This document shows, piece by piece, positions 33,544-54,765 of a stretch of DNA of 64,000 bases. The notes beneath the pieces are model-generated. The model saw only the letters and a list, made by a program, of their open reading frames with translations, did no database searches and was not told where the DNA came from. The DNA comes from Arabidopsis thaliana (Eukaryota > Streptophyta > Magnoliopsida > Brassicales > Brassicaceae). The stretch covers positions 6,820,001-6,884,000 of the forward strand of contig NC_003076.8 in assembly GCF_000001735.4 (NCBI RefSeq), written 5' to 3'. The position numbers and the translations under genes were made by a program. How positions within the stretch are numbered: position 1 is the stretch's first letter; each line of letters begins with the position of its first letter.

Positions 33544-36332
33544 TTAGGAAACGAGAAAATTCACAATCTTTTCTTCTTCATTTTCCTCAGTCATTTCAGT
33601 CTTACTCCGCCGTACTAAAGCCTTGAACATCGTTAACGCTGATATCAAAGCAATCTCCCAGTGCTCAGAGCTGTTAAGTTTCACATTTATCTTCCCCATT
33701 TTCCTATTGTTCATGTTTATGTTGACGTCTATGTTCGTGCCCCGGGCTGGTCTAAACTGAGTCTGTAAACCATAGTTCAAGACCAGTTCTCGCTTGAAAG
33801 ACAGAGCCGTCATTGTCAAACCGATTTGCTCATTTCTGACCGGGTAATCTCTCCCTCTGATACAAGCTTCAAAGCTCCCGCCGTTTGCTGTTTGCCCTGA
33901 ACCCCTCATCTGACCTGCATTCGCAGTTAACTTCACCCTCTTCCCAACCAATAAGGTATCCTCAAGCTTTCCGCCCACATAGTATTTCCCACCAAAAGAT
34001 GTCAAACCAACTCCAACATCAGTTGTGTTGTGCTTAAATGTTTGAAGCTTTGTGCCGCCCTGAAACGAGTACACCAGATCTTCTCCTGATGATTGAAGGT
34101 CAACAGCTACAGAGAATGTCTGTTCTCTAAAGTTTCTAGTATAAGCTGCATTAGTCTCAGATTGGATAGTGAAGCGTTGCTTGTCTCTGCTCACCTGTCC
34201 TGTAGCTGAAGCGAATAGATTCCTATTTATTTTTGCAGCCGTCTCAATATTTATTCCATCAAATCCCACATCGCGATCCCAACCTTGTGGGTCATAGACA
34301 GGTCTCACGAGCCACTGGTCACCTGCCGATACGCATCGATATCTGTGAGCCGGAAAATCCGAATCAAAACTGTCTGGACCTGCCATGTCAGGCAGTGGAA
34401 CAGCTGCTTGATCACGCTGTTCAGTGTCCTCGAGATTTTCCTCTTCAACTAGCTTTTCATCCCGTCGTCTTCGGCATTCTTCCTTCAATTGTTTCTTCAG
34501 ATAAAGGGTTTCCCTGTAATCAAGCTCATCGAGATACTCCTTCTTCTGAGACTTTGACAGCTTCTCAAACCGGGATTTCCCAAGGATACGGATTGTAGGC
34601 AACTGGTCATACTCATCTTCCTCCTCTAAATCCAAATTCAGAAGCTTATCTATCTCTTTCTCTGTTTCATCTGCACCTGATGATAAGCGACGGCGCAGAA
34701 AAACTGAAAGAAGATGAGGAAGGGAAGCTGTTCGGGTACTACTTGGCTGACCCAGGCCAATGCTGTCACGAAATCTCAGTAAAGACTGGACATCGCCAAG
34801 AACTTTGGTACAAACGCACAGAAACATAAACTGAGGCTTCCATACCACCCCATTTGGAAGAACATACTCACCAGCAAGATTCTTTTTACAGCTGGGATGA
34901 TTTTCAACTAACAGAACAGGGTTTTCTAGTTTTGTATCAGACACAGCCTGATGTATATAATGTTGAACCACATCCATGCGCTGGCCCACATATGACTCAT
35001 AGTTCACAGATTGTCCATTACGTCCTTCTGTAGTAGCTGCGGAATGCGTCATTACAAGTATCGTGTTTAACCATATAGCTGCACCAAAGATTTCAGTTAT
35101 AAGCTGCAGGAGGGAGAAATCACTGTATCGCATGTCGATCATATCAAGGCGGTCCAAGTAAAGAACTACATCAGGTGGACGCTTCTTAACATATCTCTTA
35201 ATAGATAGGAGAATCTTTCGGTTTTTTCTTGTGCTAGAAGATGACAGTGGGTGAAAACCAGGGGTATCAATAAAGGTAACTTTAACTCCACTGACAGTTC
35301 CCATAACCTCTTCTATGCGATCTGTGCCCGGTCGGAAAGCATCAGTCTCACTTTTGGGCTGACCAAAAATAGAGTTTATGGTTGCACTCTTGCCGACACC
35401 TGTTTTCCCCAGGACAAGGATTCTAAGTGAGAAATCAAGCTCCGGTATGCCAGATGATTCTTGCTCCCTTGCTAAAGCTTTGGCCCTATCTTGCCTAAGT
35501 TTTACATTCTTAAGTTCTGATTCCTCAGCTCGTATCAGCATCGCAAGATGTACCCGATACAAAACCTTGGAGACTAGAATATTATTCTGTGACTGCCCAA
35601 ACCTTTGAACAAGGCGTAAGAACTGCACTTGAAGGCCACCAATCTTTGCTAGTGGATTATGTTTCTTTCCGTTAAGATCAATACTTGACTGGTACAAGCT
35701 TTCAAGTGGAACTTGTTGCTGAGAGAGAGGAGGCAGAATTTCTAAATCACTACTGGTTGAACATGGTGGTTCCGAGAGTGTCACTGGTTGTGGTGCGGCA
35801 GGTGCTTGAGCTGAAAATAAAAATTGAAAGTTATTATTAGTCAAATAATACATCAGGAAGAAGAGAAACTTGTGAGATTGATCATATAATCAACCTGGAT
35901 AATCTCAAGAATTTGCTAAAGTATCAGAAAGAAAAGTCCAATTTTCAATTTGAAAAGCAATGTAAAGCAACGAAATCTTCAAGCAAAACACATGAAGTAC
36001 TTTTTAGACATTTCAATAAACGGGCCTAAAGAAGATATGGTAGAGCACAAGGAGAGGTTAAGTAGATCAGTTTAAGAGGTAGTAATAATGTAATATATAT
36101 CCACACCCAACTCACAATGTTTATTTTCATTGTAACATATAAACCCATAAATCAAGTGCATCATCCATCGTTCAGAAGACAAACAGAGGATACACGGAAG
36201 GAAAAGAGATACCATACAGTGGTTATCTTGTTCTTGATGAGGGTCACGGAAAAAAGGGTCACTTCCCAAAAGTGGTCTAGATGATGCCATTGAGTTGGAT
36301 AGAGCGAAAACCCAGTCTTTGAAGCCTTTCAT
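33544..36332 (-). CDS. TOC90: TOC90, chloroplast outer-envelope import GTPase (Toc159 family)
   Basis: Two coding exons, 36332-36218 and 35810-33544, joined through a split Ser codon, give 793 residues, the length of TOC90 (AT5G20300). After a short N-terminus the G domain carries the P-loop GKTGVGKSATINSIFG, switch/Walker B-like VTFIDTPGFHP and VLYLDRLDM. A middle segment is rich in Glu and Arg with a coiled-coil character (KSQKKEYLDELDYRETLYLK). The C-terminal ~300 residues are the M domain (FPAHRYRCVSAGDQWLVRPV to LISALTMFKALVRR) that anchors the protein in the outer envelope. The family recognises preproteins at the Toc translocon. Toc90 lacks the long acidic A domain of Toc159/132/120, and the short N-terminus here agrees. 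A Glu-rich EENEEEEK segment ends the protein. Confidence 0.98.
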
Positions 36333-37528
36333 TTAACTATCTGCCCAACAGCAAGAAGATGATATTAAAGTTATGCCACATTTCGTCTCAGCCACAAGTG
36401 GCAATCTTGTTCACTTGCTAAAATAATATGCAAAACACCTGCAAGATCTAATGGAACCCATTTTCCCCAAATTCCATGAGTCCATGTTATGTAAGTGAGC
36501 TCAATGGAACCCAAAAACCTAAGATTCGCAATCATATAATTATTCACATGGAAAGTGTTGGAGTATTGACCCAAAAGAGAACATTTCATACTAGAGAAAT
36601 CGAAAGAGCACCAAAAATTTCTTGAAGCAAACTTGGGTCAACCAAAAACTAGAATTAGACAAAAATCGAGCTCAAGAAATTCCGATGGTTAAGAAGAAGA
36701 GAGTGAGAAACTCTCCACCGCACAATAAACCGACTAAAGAAGAAGAAAATAAACACATATTGTTAAATCCCCAGAAAAATTCAACTGGAAATCGAGAAAA
36801 GTAGAAGACGAGACATTGAATGAGAAGAAGAGAAATCGGAGAGAACCTTGTGTTGGCGAGAGAAAGAGAGAGAGAGGATCAAGGTAAGACAAAGGGTAGG
36901 TTGAAGATAACGAGGAAGAAGATGTTGTTTTGGTTGTTTTTTCTTGTTTCTTCCGTGCACGCTAATGTGCGCCCACATACCAGTCGCTAAACTGTAACTA
37001 ATGTTGATATCAAACCGAACTAAACCAACCCAAAACCGAACTAAAATTAAAATGCAGTAATGGTTTCGCTAAATCCGAATTAACCCAACTCCAAACCATT
37101 AACGACAATTTGCTTCAACTTCAAGTATCTCAGCATCGGTATGGTATATAATTTAAAATCTTCATCAAGCGTTAGTTCCAACAGATCTTGTTTTCAACAC
37201 GGCCAGAGAAACTTGACTTTTCTTTCATGTTGTTGTTTGAAACATATTGGTAGTGGTTTTTATGTTTCAATAACAGTTTTTTTTTTGTGCATGCATGGCC
37301 TGGAGTTAGCTGCAATAACAGTTCTATTTTTAGCTAGATTCGGTTCTCCTCTCAAAGTGGAAGGGGCTTTGATTTTTTTCTATTTCTCTACACCTCTTTT
37401 TAAGTCTTTTCAAATCTCATATTGGCTAATTAGATGTTCCATTTTGTTGTCCATGAACCAATGACGACATCTTCGTCTTTAGAATAGTGATATATACTTT
37501 GCCAATGTAACATTTCCTTGAGTGGAAA
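36333..37528. other. Intergenic between TOC90 and the UspA-like gene (divergent promoters)
   Basis: About 1.2 kb between two divergently transcribed genes. The TOC90 5' UTR, possibly with a leader intron, probably reaches to ~36.9 kb, where purine-rich GAGAGAAAGAGAGAGAGAGG occurs. AACCGAACTAAAACC-type words near 37010-37045 are simple. No gene is seen. Confidence 0.5.
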
Positions 37529-39001
37529 ATGATGTCGAATATGAGAGATAATATGGAGAGAAATGAAGTAAGGGAAGGGCCTATAGCTATTGCAATTGAC
37601 AGAGATAAAACAACAAGCTGCCAAGCTCTTAAATGGGCTGTCGATCATTATATACCTCGAGGCGGGACTGTAAAACTCGTTCATGTCATCCAAAGATCTG
37701 CTTTGAATATTTCTAATGGATCTCACACAGATGATGAATCATCTGAAAGACAAAGCAATGATAAACGGACGACCGCTCAGTTTCTTCCATTGCGCTGTCT
37801 TTGTATGCGAAGAAATGTAAGTTTTTTTAGTCTGTTTTCTTTGCTTTCTTTCTTCTTTTTCTGACCTGTCTTCTAAAAGCATCTCTGATCAATGTCTATA
37901 ATTAGATACAAAGCGAAATAGTTTTGCTGGAAGATCAAGATGTAGCGAAAGCCTTGATCGAATATATTAGCCAGAATTGTATTTCCACATTCATTCTAGG
38001 TGCCTCGTTGAAGAAGAGCATTACCAGGTTCACAAAATAGTATTTCTATATCTTTCTCTCTGATGAAACCAGTAGTACCTAATAATCTTGTCTGAAAAAT
38101 TCTCCAATATGGTTTTGATTTGAAGGCTGTTCAAGGCTGATGACATTCCAAGTAATGTGATGAGATGGGCTCCAGACTTCTGCACTGTATTAGTTTTATC
38201 AAAGGGAAGACTTTCAAGTGTACGGGCAGCCACTCGGCCTTTACCTCAAGTCTTGCCATCTTCTTCTTCAGGGACTGCACCTTTGTCACCACGCAGCAAC
38301 GGCGATGAGGCTCCCTCTGAGATGTAATCTACCCTAAACCCATTATTACATTAGGTTTGTTTATGCCCCATGTTTATGATGAATTGGTTGGTCCTTACAG
38401 GTCATTGTCAAGAGAAGACGACGTTTTCCTTGAAGAGTTTTCATCCGTTGACTCAGATTCTAGTGTGAACATTAGTAACAGGTTCAGTACAGACAGTTCG
38501 GTTCTCGCCTTCTATGAGAAACTTGCAGCTCCACCCATGTTGGAGATTCCTAGATTCTCTGTTCTTGATGATGAGAAAGCCAAGTTTTCCATCTATCTTA
38601 ATAGTCTTTCTGATGAAAAGAATTGTACATTAGCTTCCCCATTATCACCAGTCGATGACGCTACGGCTGAGATGAGAAGGCTGAAGAAAGAGCTCAAGGA
38701 AACGATGAACATGTACCACGCCGCTTGCAAAGAAGCTCTTATGGAAAAAGAAAGAGCAGTAGAGCTTGTGATGTGGAAAAAGAAAGCAGAACTAAGGATT
38801 CAAATGGCTGAAGAAACAGCAAGAATGGCTATCATGGAGATGAAGGCGGTGAAAGGGAAAGGGAGTGATGACAGAAAGATGGTATGGGATACTCTTGGAG
38901 AGTCTCATACTGTGGTTAAACATGAGAGCTTGCTCCATATTTTAGTTGTGCTTTTCTTGTTTTATATTTATTTCACACTAAGAAAACTCTATTTCATGTG
39001 A
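37529..39001 (+). CDS. UspA-like protein with coiled coil, lacking a kinase domain
   Basis: Four exons, 37529-37816, 37906-38027, 38126-38323 and 38401-39001, give 402 residues. Residues 14-150 form a universal-stress-protein fold (adenine-nucleotide alpha-hydrolase-like): GPIAIAIDRDKTTSCQALKW, VKLVHVIQ, the long gap to IVLLEDQDVAKALIEYIS, FILGASLKKSITRLFK, DIPSNVMRWAPDFCTVLVLSKGR. A Ser-rich linker and a Glu/Lys-rich coiled coil (about 300-370: MRRLKKELKETMNMYHAACK onward) follow. This is the N-terminal architecture of plant USP-coiled-coil-kinase (U-box kinase-like) proteins, but the protein ends in a hydrophobic tail (LHILVVLFLFYIYF) with no kinase. It may be tail-anchored; function is unknown. 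Map position suggests AT5G20310. Confidence 0.88.
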
Positions 39002-39570
39002 ATAGAGTTGAGTGATGAAGTCTCTCATCTGGTCCAAGAGAAGTTGCTCATTGATTCTCTTGTATAGATTAATCATATTTCCTTTGTTTTCTTCTTCACG
39101 ATGTCACTCTTGCAAGCAAAATCTTGCCTAAAAAATATCTCTATTTCGTTGTCAATTGTTTCCCCTTTCTCCTGCTGAAACTATTCTCAAGTCAAAATTT
39201 TCACACCTTTTGAAAATGTAAGACCAGTTAACGCTTAGTTCATATATTGTTTAATTAAGATCACACAGGAACATATTTGATGCATGAGAGATGAGTAAAC
39301 TATATTTTTGGAGCCTATCATGCTATGGGTTCATCAAGTACAAGTAAACATATACTTATATTCAGAAATTCAGAAGAGCAATCGAAGAGAACTTTTGCCG
39401 AAAGCTCTCCGCTCCAAAATCTATGGTTTAAGGTTAGTTTTCAGACATCCTTTTTTCTCTTTCGAGAAATTGTAGGTGTCGATCATATATGCTAATATGT
39501 AGCTCTGGTAAAAGTTATATATGCCTATGATAACATCTATTTCTAACCGATATATAGCCGCTCGAGATCA
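39002..39570. other. Convergent 3' flanks of the UspA-like gene and DCL4
   Basis: About 570 AT-rich bases between two converging stop codons. It presumably contains both 3' UTRs and polyadenylation signals. I see no kinase-like exon downstream of the UspA-like gene and no other feature. Confidence 0.55.
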
Positions 39571-49071
<9,501 letters not shown>

Positions 49072-49297
49072 TCACGATCTCACGTCTCCCTCTCTCTTCT
49101 CTTCTCTTCTATTACAGCGTTATTATTAGGATTTCTTTCCAATAAATTGATTTTATCAGCTAATCAATACAATTATAACTTTTTAAGGGTATTTTTTTGG
49201 GTGGAGTGTGTGAAATTCTGAACCAGAAATCATGTGTTTCTACAATCATTGATTCTGAAAATTTTTGTGGAGTTATTGAGTTTAGAGATTTTAAAAT

Positions 49298-49672
49298 ACA
49301 TCTTTTGGTAAATTTTTAGAGTGCTGATGTGTCAAGATATATAGATGAATATCTTATCTCTTCGAAATCTCAAATCTCAATTCTTTGGCTGTTAAGTTAT
49401 CCTCTCTTTGTTTTACTATAAGTGTTGTTTTAACATTTTTACGAAAATTACAAAAACATATATATTAAAATTTATGTTGATTGTTGTTGATGGTTAGGGA
49501 TGTTATATTACATATTTTGGTAAATTTTAAGAGTATTGATGTGCCAAAGTACATAGATGAATACTTTATCTCTTTGAAATCTCAAGTCGCGATTTCGTGG
49601 CTGTTAAGTTATCTTCTCTCCGTTTTACTTTAAGTGTCATTTAAAATTTTTACAAAAAATTATTAAAAACAT
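49298..49672. repeat. Diverged tandem duplication upstream of DCL4
   Basis: Two ~163-base copies (49298-49460 and 49510-49672, offset 212) share TTTTGGTAAATTTT, AGATGAATA, CTTATCTCTT-like and GAAATCTCAA words and the exact GGCTGTTAAGTTAT (49387 and 49599). They begin about 230 bases upstream of the DCL4 long-form start. Confidence 0.8.
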
Positions 49673-50249
49673 TATAATTTCTATTATACCCTTACAATCT
49701 AGATGACTCTTGATTTTGATAAGGTTAAATTAGGTATTTGATCTCAGATTTTGAAAATCTAAAATGCGTTCATTTTTTAAATTTACGTATACACTTGAAC
49801 TAAATTTAATTTGAAATGGATAGAGTATGATTTTTTGTACTGATATTTGTAGCATGAACTTCCGACTTGTTAAATGTCGAAGAAGAAGATTGAATCACCT
49901 TGTTGCAGGTCTTTTAGCTCTAGAAACAATTTACCATATGTGAAATTGCAGAAGTTTAACCTCATTTCATTTTTATGAGGTTAACACATACTTGAGTATT
50001 TATTTAGTCATTTTTAATATGAGTGGTGATGCAGCAATGATAAGTATTATAAAGTAAAAACATCTAAACTACATATTTTTCCATATTATACAACATTACA
50101 TTGATTCATTTTGATAAATTTCCAAATTTTTATAGATTTACCTTTTGTTGATTGGACACACTTGACTACTTAAAATTTATATTGATGTACCTTTAACTAA
50201 GAAATTATGGGGAAAAAACAAGTGCACAAATTATGAATCTTGGTTGACA

Positions 50250-50340
50250 TTCCATCAAAATCTAGGATCGAACCTTGTATTCTCCCAGTGGCGAGAGCTA
50301 TATAGGCAGTGAGCCACTTTCTTTCATATCGAATGTTGGA
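50250..50340 (-). mobile_element. Possible tRNA-derived SINE head
   Basis: On the minus strand a segment reads GTGGCTCACTGCCTATATAG, then CTCTCGCCACTGGGAG, then AAGGTTCGATCCTAG. The last resembles a tRNA T-arm/B box (GGTTCGAnnCC), and GGCTCACTGCC is an imperfect A box about 35 bases away. A cloverleaf tRNA is not formed. The 3' end was not identified. Confidence 0.4.
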
Positions 50341-51619
50341 CTACTCGGTCAGCTTGTAGTGTCCAAAACTAAAGTAACAATTAAAAGAAATGACTTTTTC
50401 TTAAAATATGTTTCTTCTATTTTAAAATTAATATTTTAATTTTTTTGGGTTTTGTTTGTTTGAGGGTAATCTTCTAGGGTAACTAAGCCAAACCGAAAAA
50501 AGTTGATGTGTGTTTTTGGCTAGTTTGGTTTTCAGTCGTTCGACCACATATGTTGATATTTTGATCGTCACTCGGTTCGACCACATTTGATGTTATGATC
50601 GTCACCAGTTCGGTTCGACCACATTTGACCGCGTTATTTACTACCATAGTAATAATCGGATAAAACTCGATTGTATCATCGTATAACAAATTAGTCAACC
50701 CTAAAATATCATTCATCGACCTTTTATCCATTATAGAGAAAGTTGGTGCAAGTCTTGCATTTAAAAATAAAAAAGATTATTATCGAGAACTTTTTAATAT
50801 TAGTACAAATGAGTACGTCGTTATATACCTATACCGAGTGAATATCATTGGAAATGTGATTCTTTTATAAACATCTTCTTAATTCTCATCAAGCTTTATA
50901 AAACATTACAACATTGGAAATGTTGGCTAGCACCGTTATATATCAACACTTCAAACATGCAAAAAGAAAATTATAATTATTTGCTTAGTGGTTTTGTCTA
51001 GCTAGTTATATGTATACATGTCACATGATAAATCTCTTTCTCGTGATTGTCAACGCGTGCACTTGTATTAAAGATTCCGTGTGAAATATGGAAAATTTAA
51101 TTCATTTAACTCTCTACTCAAAATAAAAATAAAAAATCTTTAACTTATACTACTGTCTATTGGTATTCAAATTCATGTATTTAAGTTTTTTTGTTTGTTA
51201 ATTACACAAAAACATCGATTATACATGAATTTATTGATTATGTATATTTAAAATTTATGTACTTAGATTCCTGTATTTTTAGATACGTTTCTTCTAGACA
51301 AGTACAGAATTCAATTAGATTAATTTTCCGTTCTTATGGAATAGTAAGATTCAGTTAAAGGAAAGAAAATAAATAAATGTAACTAGTTAAAAAGGAAATA
51401 ACCAAATTTGTAAATAGATCGACGGCTAAGATCACACCATGAACCAAAAATAAAGGTATTTTACTATTTTATTGATACCAATAAGACTGAAAATAGAAAT
51501 CAGATGTATCTACAGTATATAAATAGATCCTACAGTTTGCAAGGAAACACACAACAACAAAAAAAAACAAATTTGGTTCCTTTTTCTTCTTCAGACGAGT
51601 AATATCTTTTGTCTTCATC

Positions 51620-52657
51620 ATGCTCTATTCACCTAAGAAGCTGTTCTTGTTCTTCCTCTCGTGCATTGTGCTGTATGTCAACTCCAACAACAGTGGCTTC
51701 GTAACCGCAGCAAATAGCATCGGCTTGAACTACGGACTCCTCGGTGACAACCTCCCGTCTCCTTCCAATGTTATCAACCTTTACAAGTCCATAGGCATTA
51801 GTAGAATCCGAATCTTCGACCCGAACACTGAGGTACTCAATGCCTTACGTGGTCACCGCGATATTGAAGTCACTGTTGGCGTTAAGGACCAAGACTTGGC
51901 TGCTCTTGCTGCAAGCGAAGAAGCTGTTAAGGGCTGGTTCGCGGCCAACATCGAGTCTTACTTAGCTGACGTCAACATCACATTTATTACCGTTGGTAAC
52001 GAAGTCATCCCCGGACCAATCGGTCCTCAAGTGCTTCCCGTCATGCAGTCTCTAACCAACCTAGTCAAGTCGAGGAATCTTCCGATCTCGATAAGCACCG
52101 TGGTGGCTATGTCGAACCTGGAGCAGTCGTATCCACCTTCCGCGGGAATGTTCACCTCCCAGGCGCGGGAACAACTTGTCCCCGTGTTGAAACTATTGTC
52201 TCAAACAAGCACACCAATCCTTGTCAACATATACCCTTACTTCGCTTATGCGTCCGACCCAGCCAACATCCGTCTCGACTATGCCAGCTTTAACACTAAG
52301 TCCATCGTGGTCCAAGATGGATCATTGGGCTATTCAAACATGTTTGATGCAATCTTTGATGCGTTCGTGTGGGCAATGGAGAAGGAAGGCGTTAAAAATT
52401 TACCAATGGTGGTGTCCGAGACCGGATGGCCATCCGCGGGGAACGGGAACTTTACCACGCCGGCTATTGCGTCCACCTACAACAGAAATTTTGTGAAGCA
52501 TATAGCAAGCGGAAAAGGGACGCCTAAAAGGCCTAACAAGAGCATGAACGGGTTTTTGTTTGCAACGTTCAATGAAAATCAGAAGCCGGCCGGGACTGAA
52601 CAAAACTTTGGTTTATACAATCCAAGTGATATGAAGCCTATCTACAAGCTATTCTAA
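51620..52657 (+). CDS. BG4: Glycoside hydrolase family 17 beta-1,3-glucanase 4
   Basis: A single exon of 345 residues with no intron. Residues ~1-31 form a signal peptide (LFLFFLSCIVLYV). The mature GH17 domain begins ANSIGLNYGLLGDNLPSPSN. It has the acid Glu in FITVGNEVIPG and the nucleophile Glu in MVVSETGWPSAGNGN, plus NIYPYFAYASDP, ATFNENQKP and FGLYNPSDMKPIY near the end. There is no carbohydrate-binding or GPI tail, so a secreted glucanase of the PR-2 type that cleaves callose or fungal glucan is expected. Absence of the usual GH17 intron in the signal-peptide region is shared with its neighbour BG5, as expected for a local duplicate. Map position suggests AT5G20330. Confidence 0.95.
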   Translation: MLYSPKKLFLFFLSCIVLYVNSNNSGFVTAANSIGLNYGLLGDNLPSPSNVINLYKSIGISRIRIFDPNTEVLNALRGHRDIEVTVGVKDQDLAALAASEEAVKGWFAANIESYLADVNITFITVGNEVIPGPIGPQVLPVMQSLTNLVKSRNLPISISTVVAMSNLEQSYPPSAGMFTSQAREQLVPVLKLLSQTSTPILVNIYPYFAYASDPANIRLDYASFNTKSIVVQDGSLGYSNMFDAIFDAFVWAMEKEGVKNLPMVVSETGWPSAGNGNFTTPAIASTYNRNFVKHIASGKGTPKRPNKSMNGFLFATFNENQKPAGTEQNFGLYNPSDMKPIYKLF

Positions 52658-52996
52658 GTGTGAAAGTTACTTAGACTTTCCCGATTCACTAATAATAATG
52701 CTCTACTAGTTGTTAGTGAATTAAAGTAAGATTAACAATGATGCACATGCTATAAGCAACTGGTGACTATGAGATGATGGCTCTCGTAGCGAACTTAGTT
52801 GACTTTTTGTAATAAAATCTGAATGTAGTATTTAAAACCAATTTCCTGGTTTTATAAACGAATGTACTGCCTCTTCAATAAAGTAAGGAACCTTTGCCTA
52901 CGGCATCGAATTTAATTTGAAGTCACCAGTTGACAACGAATGTACTGGTCTGGTTTGTGCCTCTCCACTTAAAGTAAGTTGACAAGCTAAGTGCTA

Positions 52997-53320
52997 AGTA
53001 TTCTCGTTGTTACTGTATAAACTATTCCTAAATTATAGTTTAGAGGTAATGCTTAGAGCATCATAATCCATGGTTTCTTAAAAAGTTAAGAAAATCTCTT
53101 AAAATATTATATAAAACAAAATATAAATAATAAAATTAAAAAGGGTTCTTAAAAAGTAAAATTGGCTCTTAAATAAGAGATTTTTTATACTTTCTCTCTT
53201 GTTACTAAGAATCCCCTAATATTAAATTATTAATTTGTAGAGCAAAAATGTTAAGATTTTATCTAAGAACCCATCAATAATGATGGTCTTATTAGTATCC
53301 TCGTTGTTACTGTATAAACT
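52997..53320. repeat. 27-bp direct repeat around the MITE-like element
   Basis: AGTATTCTCGTTGTTACTGT followed by ATAAACT (52997-53023) recurs as AGTATCCTCGTTGTTACTGT and ATAAACT (53294-53320), 26 of 27 bases identical. Confidence 0.9.
53054..53291. mobile_element. MITE-like element with imperfect terminal inverted repeats
   Basis: The left end AGAGCATCATAATCCATGGT, then TTCTTAA, mirrors the right end AAGAACCCATCAATAATGATGGTCT as an imperfect inverted repeat. Between them lies ~190 bases of A/T-rich sequence with internal TTCTTAAAAAG repeats. No coding capacity is present. A 2-3-base (TA/TTA) target duplication is possible but not certain. Confidence 0.6.
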
Positions 53321-54765
53321 TTATTTATAATAAAGCATCAGTAACTTTATAAATAGAGTTACTTATATGACGACCACCAGACCAACACGAAACGAAACTT
53401 AATTAAAGAGTAATTTACATGGTTTTATGTTTAAAACGAAAATCTTTCTTTTATGAGATGTCGTTAAAGAGATTTTCTAACCTAATTTGTCCCTTTTATT
53501 AGATTAACAGACGTAATCTAATCAATTCTTATGTTAGATTAGGAATCCAAGTTTATGTATATGTTTGCGTTGATGCCCTAATTTTTGGTTTGACGTTTAT
53601 AAAGTTCTAAACTTTGATACGAAATTAGATCTTTTTGGATTTTGGTCTCTTCTTTGCTGGAATAATGATCGTGACTTGGCTAACCGGGAAACCCGGGAAC
53701 GACCTAAATAAGATATCATTATGTTTTGATGTTTTAAAGTTGCTTTTGGACATTTAAAGAATAAAGAAGGTGATAGTTTCATTGAAAATATTCGTTTATA
53801 CTCTGTCCTTTTTTAGATACTTAATTTTTTGTTTCATAATAAATGGATATTTTATGTTTTCAATGTAGATGTTTGTTAAAAGAAAATTATGTTAATGATC
53901 CTTAGTGTGTTAATGAAGGAGAGGTAACAGTGAAACTTTAATTGTACTCTTAATATGAACGAAACGAAATGGAGGAAGCTAAGTAATTAAGGCCATACAC
54001 GTTTTAGCCTTCAATAATCCAAAGTTGAATCTATTATCACCCTTTTTGTTTAACAGTTAAGATGGAACGTGTGAAAAAGGAAGTGATTGAAGCGTTGCAC
54101 GATAAAGATCTCACAACCAAGAAGACTGCCCATGTTCTTATTTATTTTTGTTTGCTCCTTTTAATATTAACCTATTTTGTATCTATCTAGCTCATATTAC
54201 TTGTCTTCAATAGAAATGAATTTTGTAGGATTAAGATCTCATAACCAAGAAGACTACCCATGAACTTGACTCACTTAATGTATATTGGTAGTCAAGTCCA
54301 TGTATGTTTAAGTTGAGTTTGTTAGTTATACAAAAACATCGATTATACATGAATTTACTAGTTATATATATTTTATATTTATGTATCAGTTTAATTATTT
54401 ATGTACTCAAAATTCCTGTATTTTTGGATACGTTTCTTCTAGACAACAAAATTCAATTGGGTTGATTTCAGTTTGTTATGGAATAGTAAGATTCAGTTAA
54501 ACAATAAAATGTAAATAGAAAGTAACTAGTTAAAAAAGAAAACACCAAATTTGTAAATAGATCGAGGGCTAAGATTACACCAAGAACCAAAATAAAAGAA
54601 TTTTACTATTTTATTCATACCAATAAGACTGAAAATAGACTCAGATATGCATCTATATATGCAAACAAATATTTTGCAACAAAACATAATAACACAAATC
54701 AAGTTTGGTTCTCTTCTTCTTCTTCATAGAAGTACGATCTTAGGATATCTCTATATACACACATT

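Larger units (their letters stand above)
52658..54765. other. BG4-BG5 intergenic region
   Basis: About 2.1 kb, AT-rich. It holds the BG4 3' UTR, a MITE-like element with flanking direct repeats (52997-53320), and from ~54285 the duplicated BG5 upstream arm. No gene or RNA is seen. Confidence 0.6.

Noticed and set aside
34233..34598. 121-codon plus-strand frame over TOC90
   Set aside because: Lies entirely opposite the TOC90 exon and has no family resemblance.
49298..49672. CRISPR-like array
   Set aside because: Only two diverged long copies, in a plant genome; a simple tandem duplication explains it.
50250..50340. A functional tRNA gene
   Set aside because: Only T-arm and D-arm-like words fit; the anticodon arm and acceptor stem do not pair.
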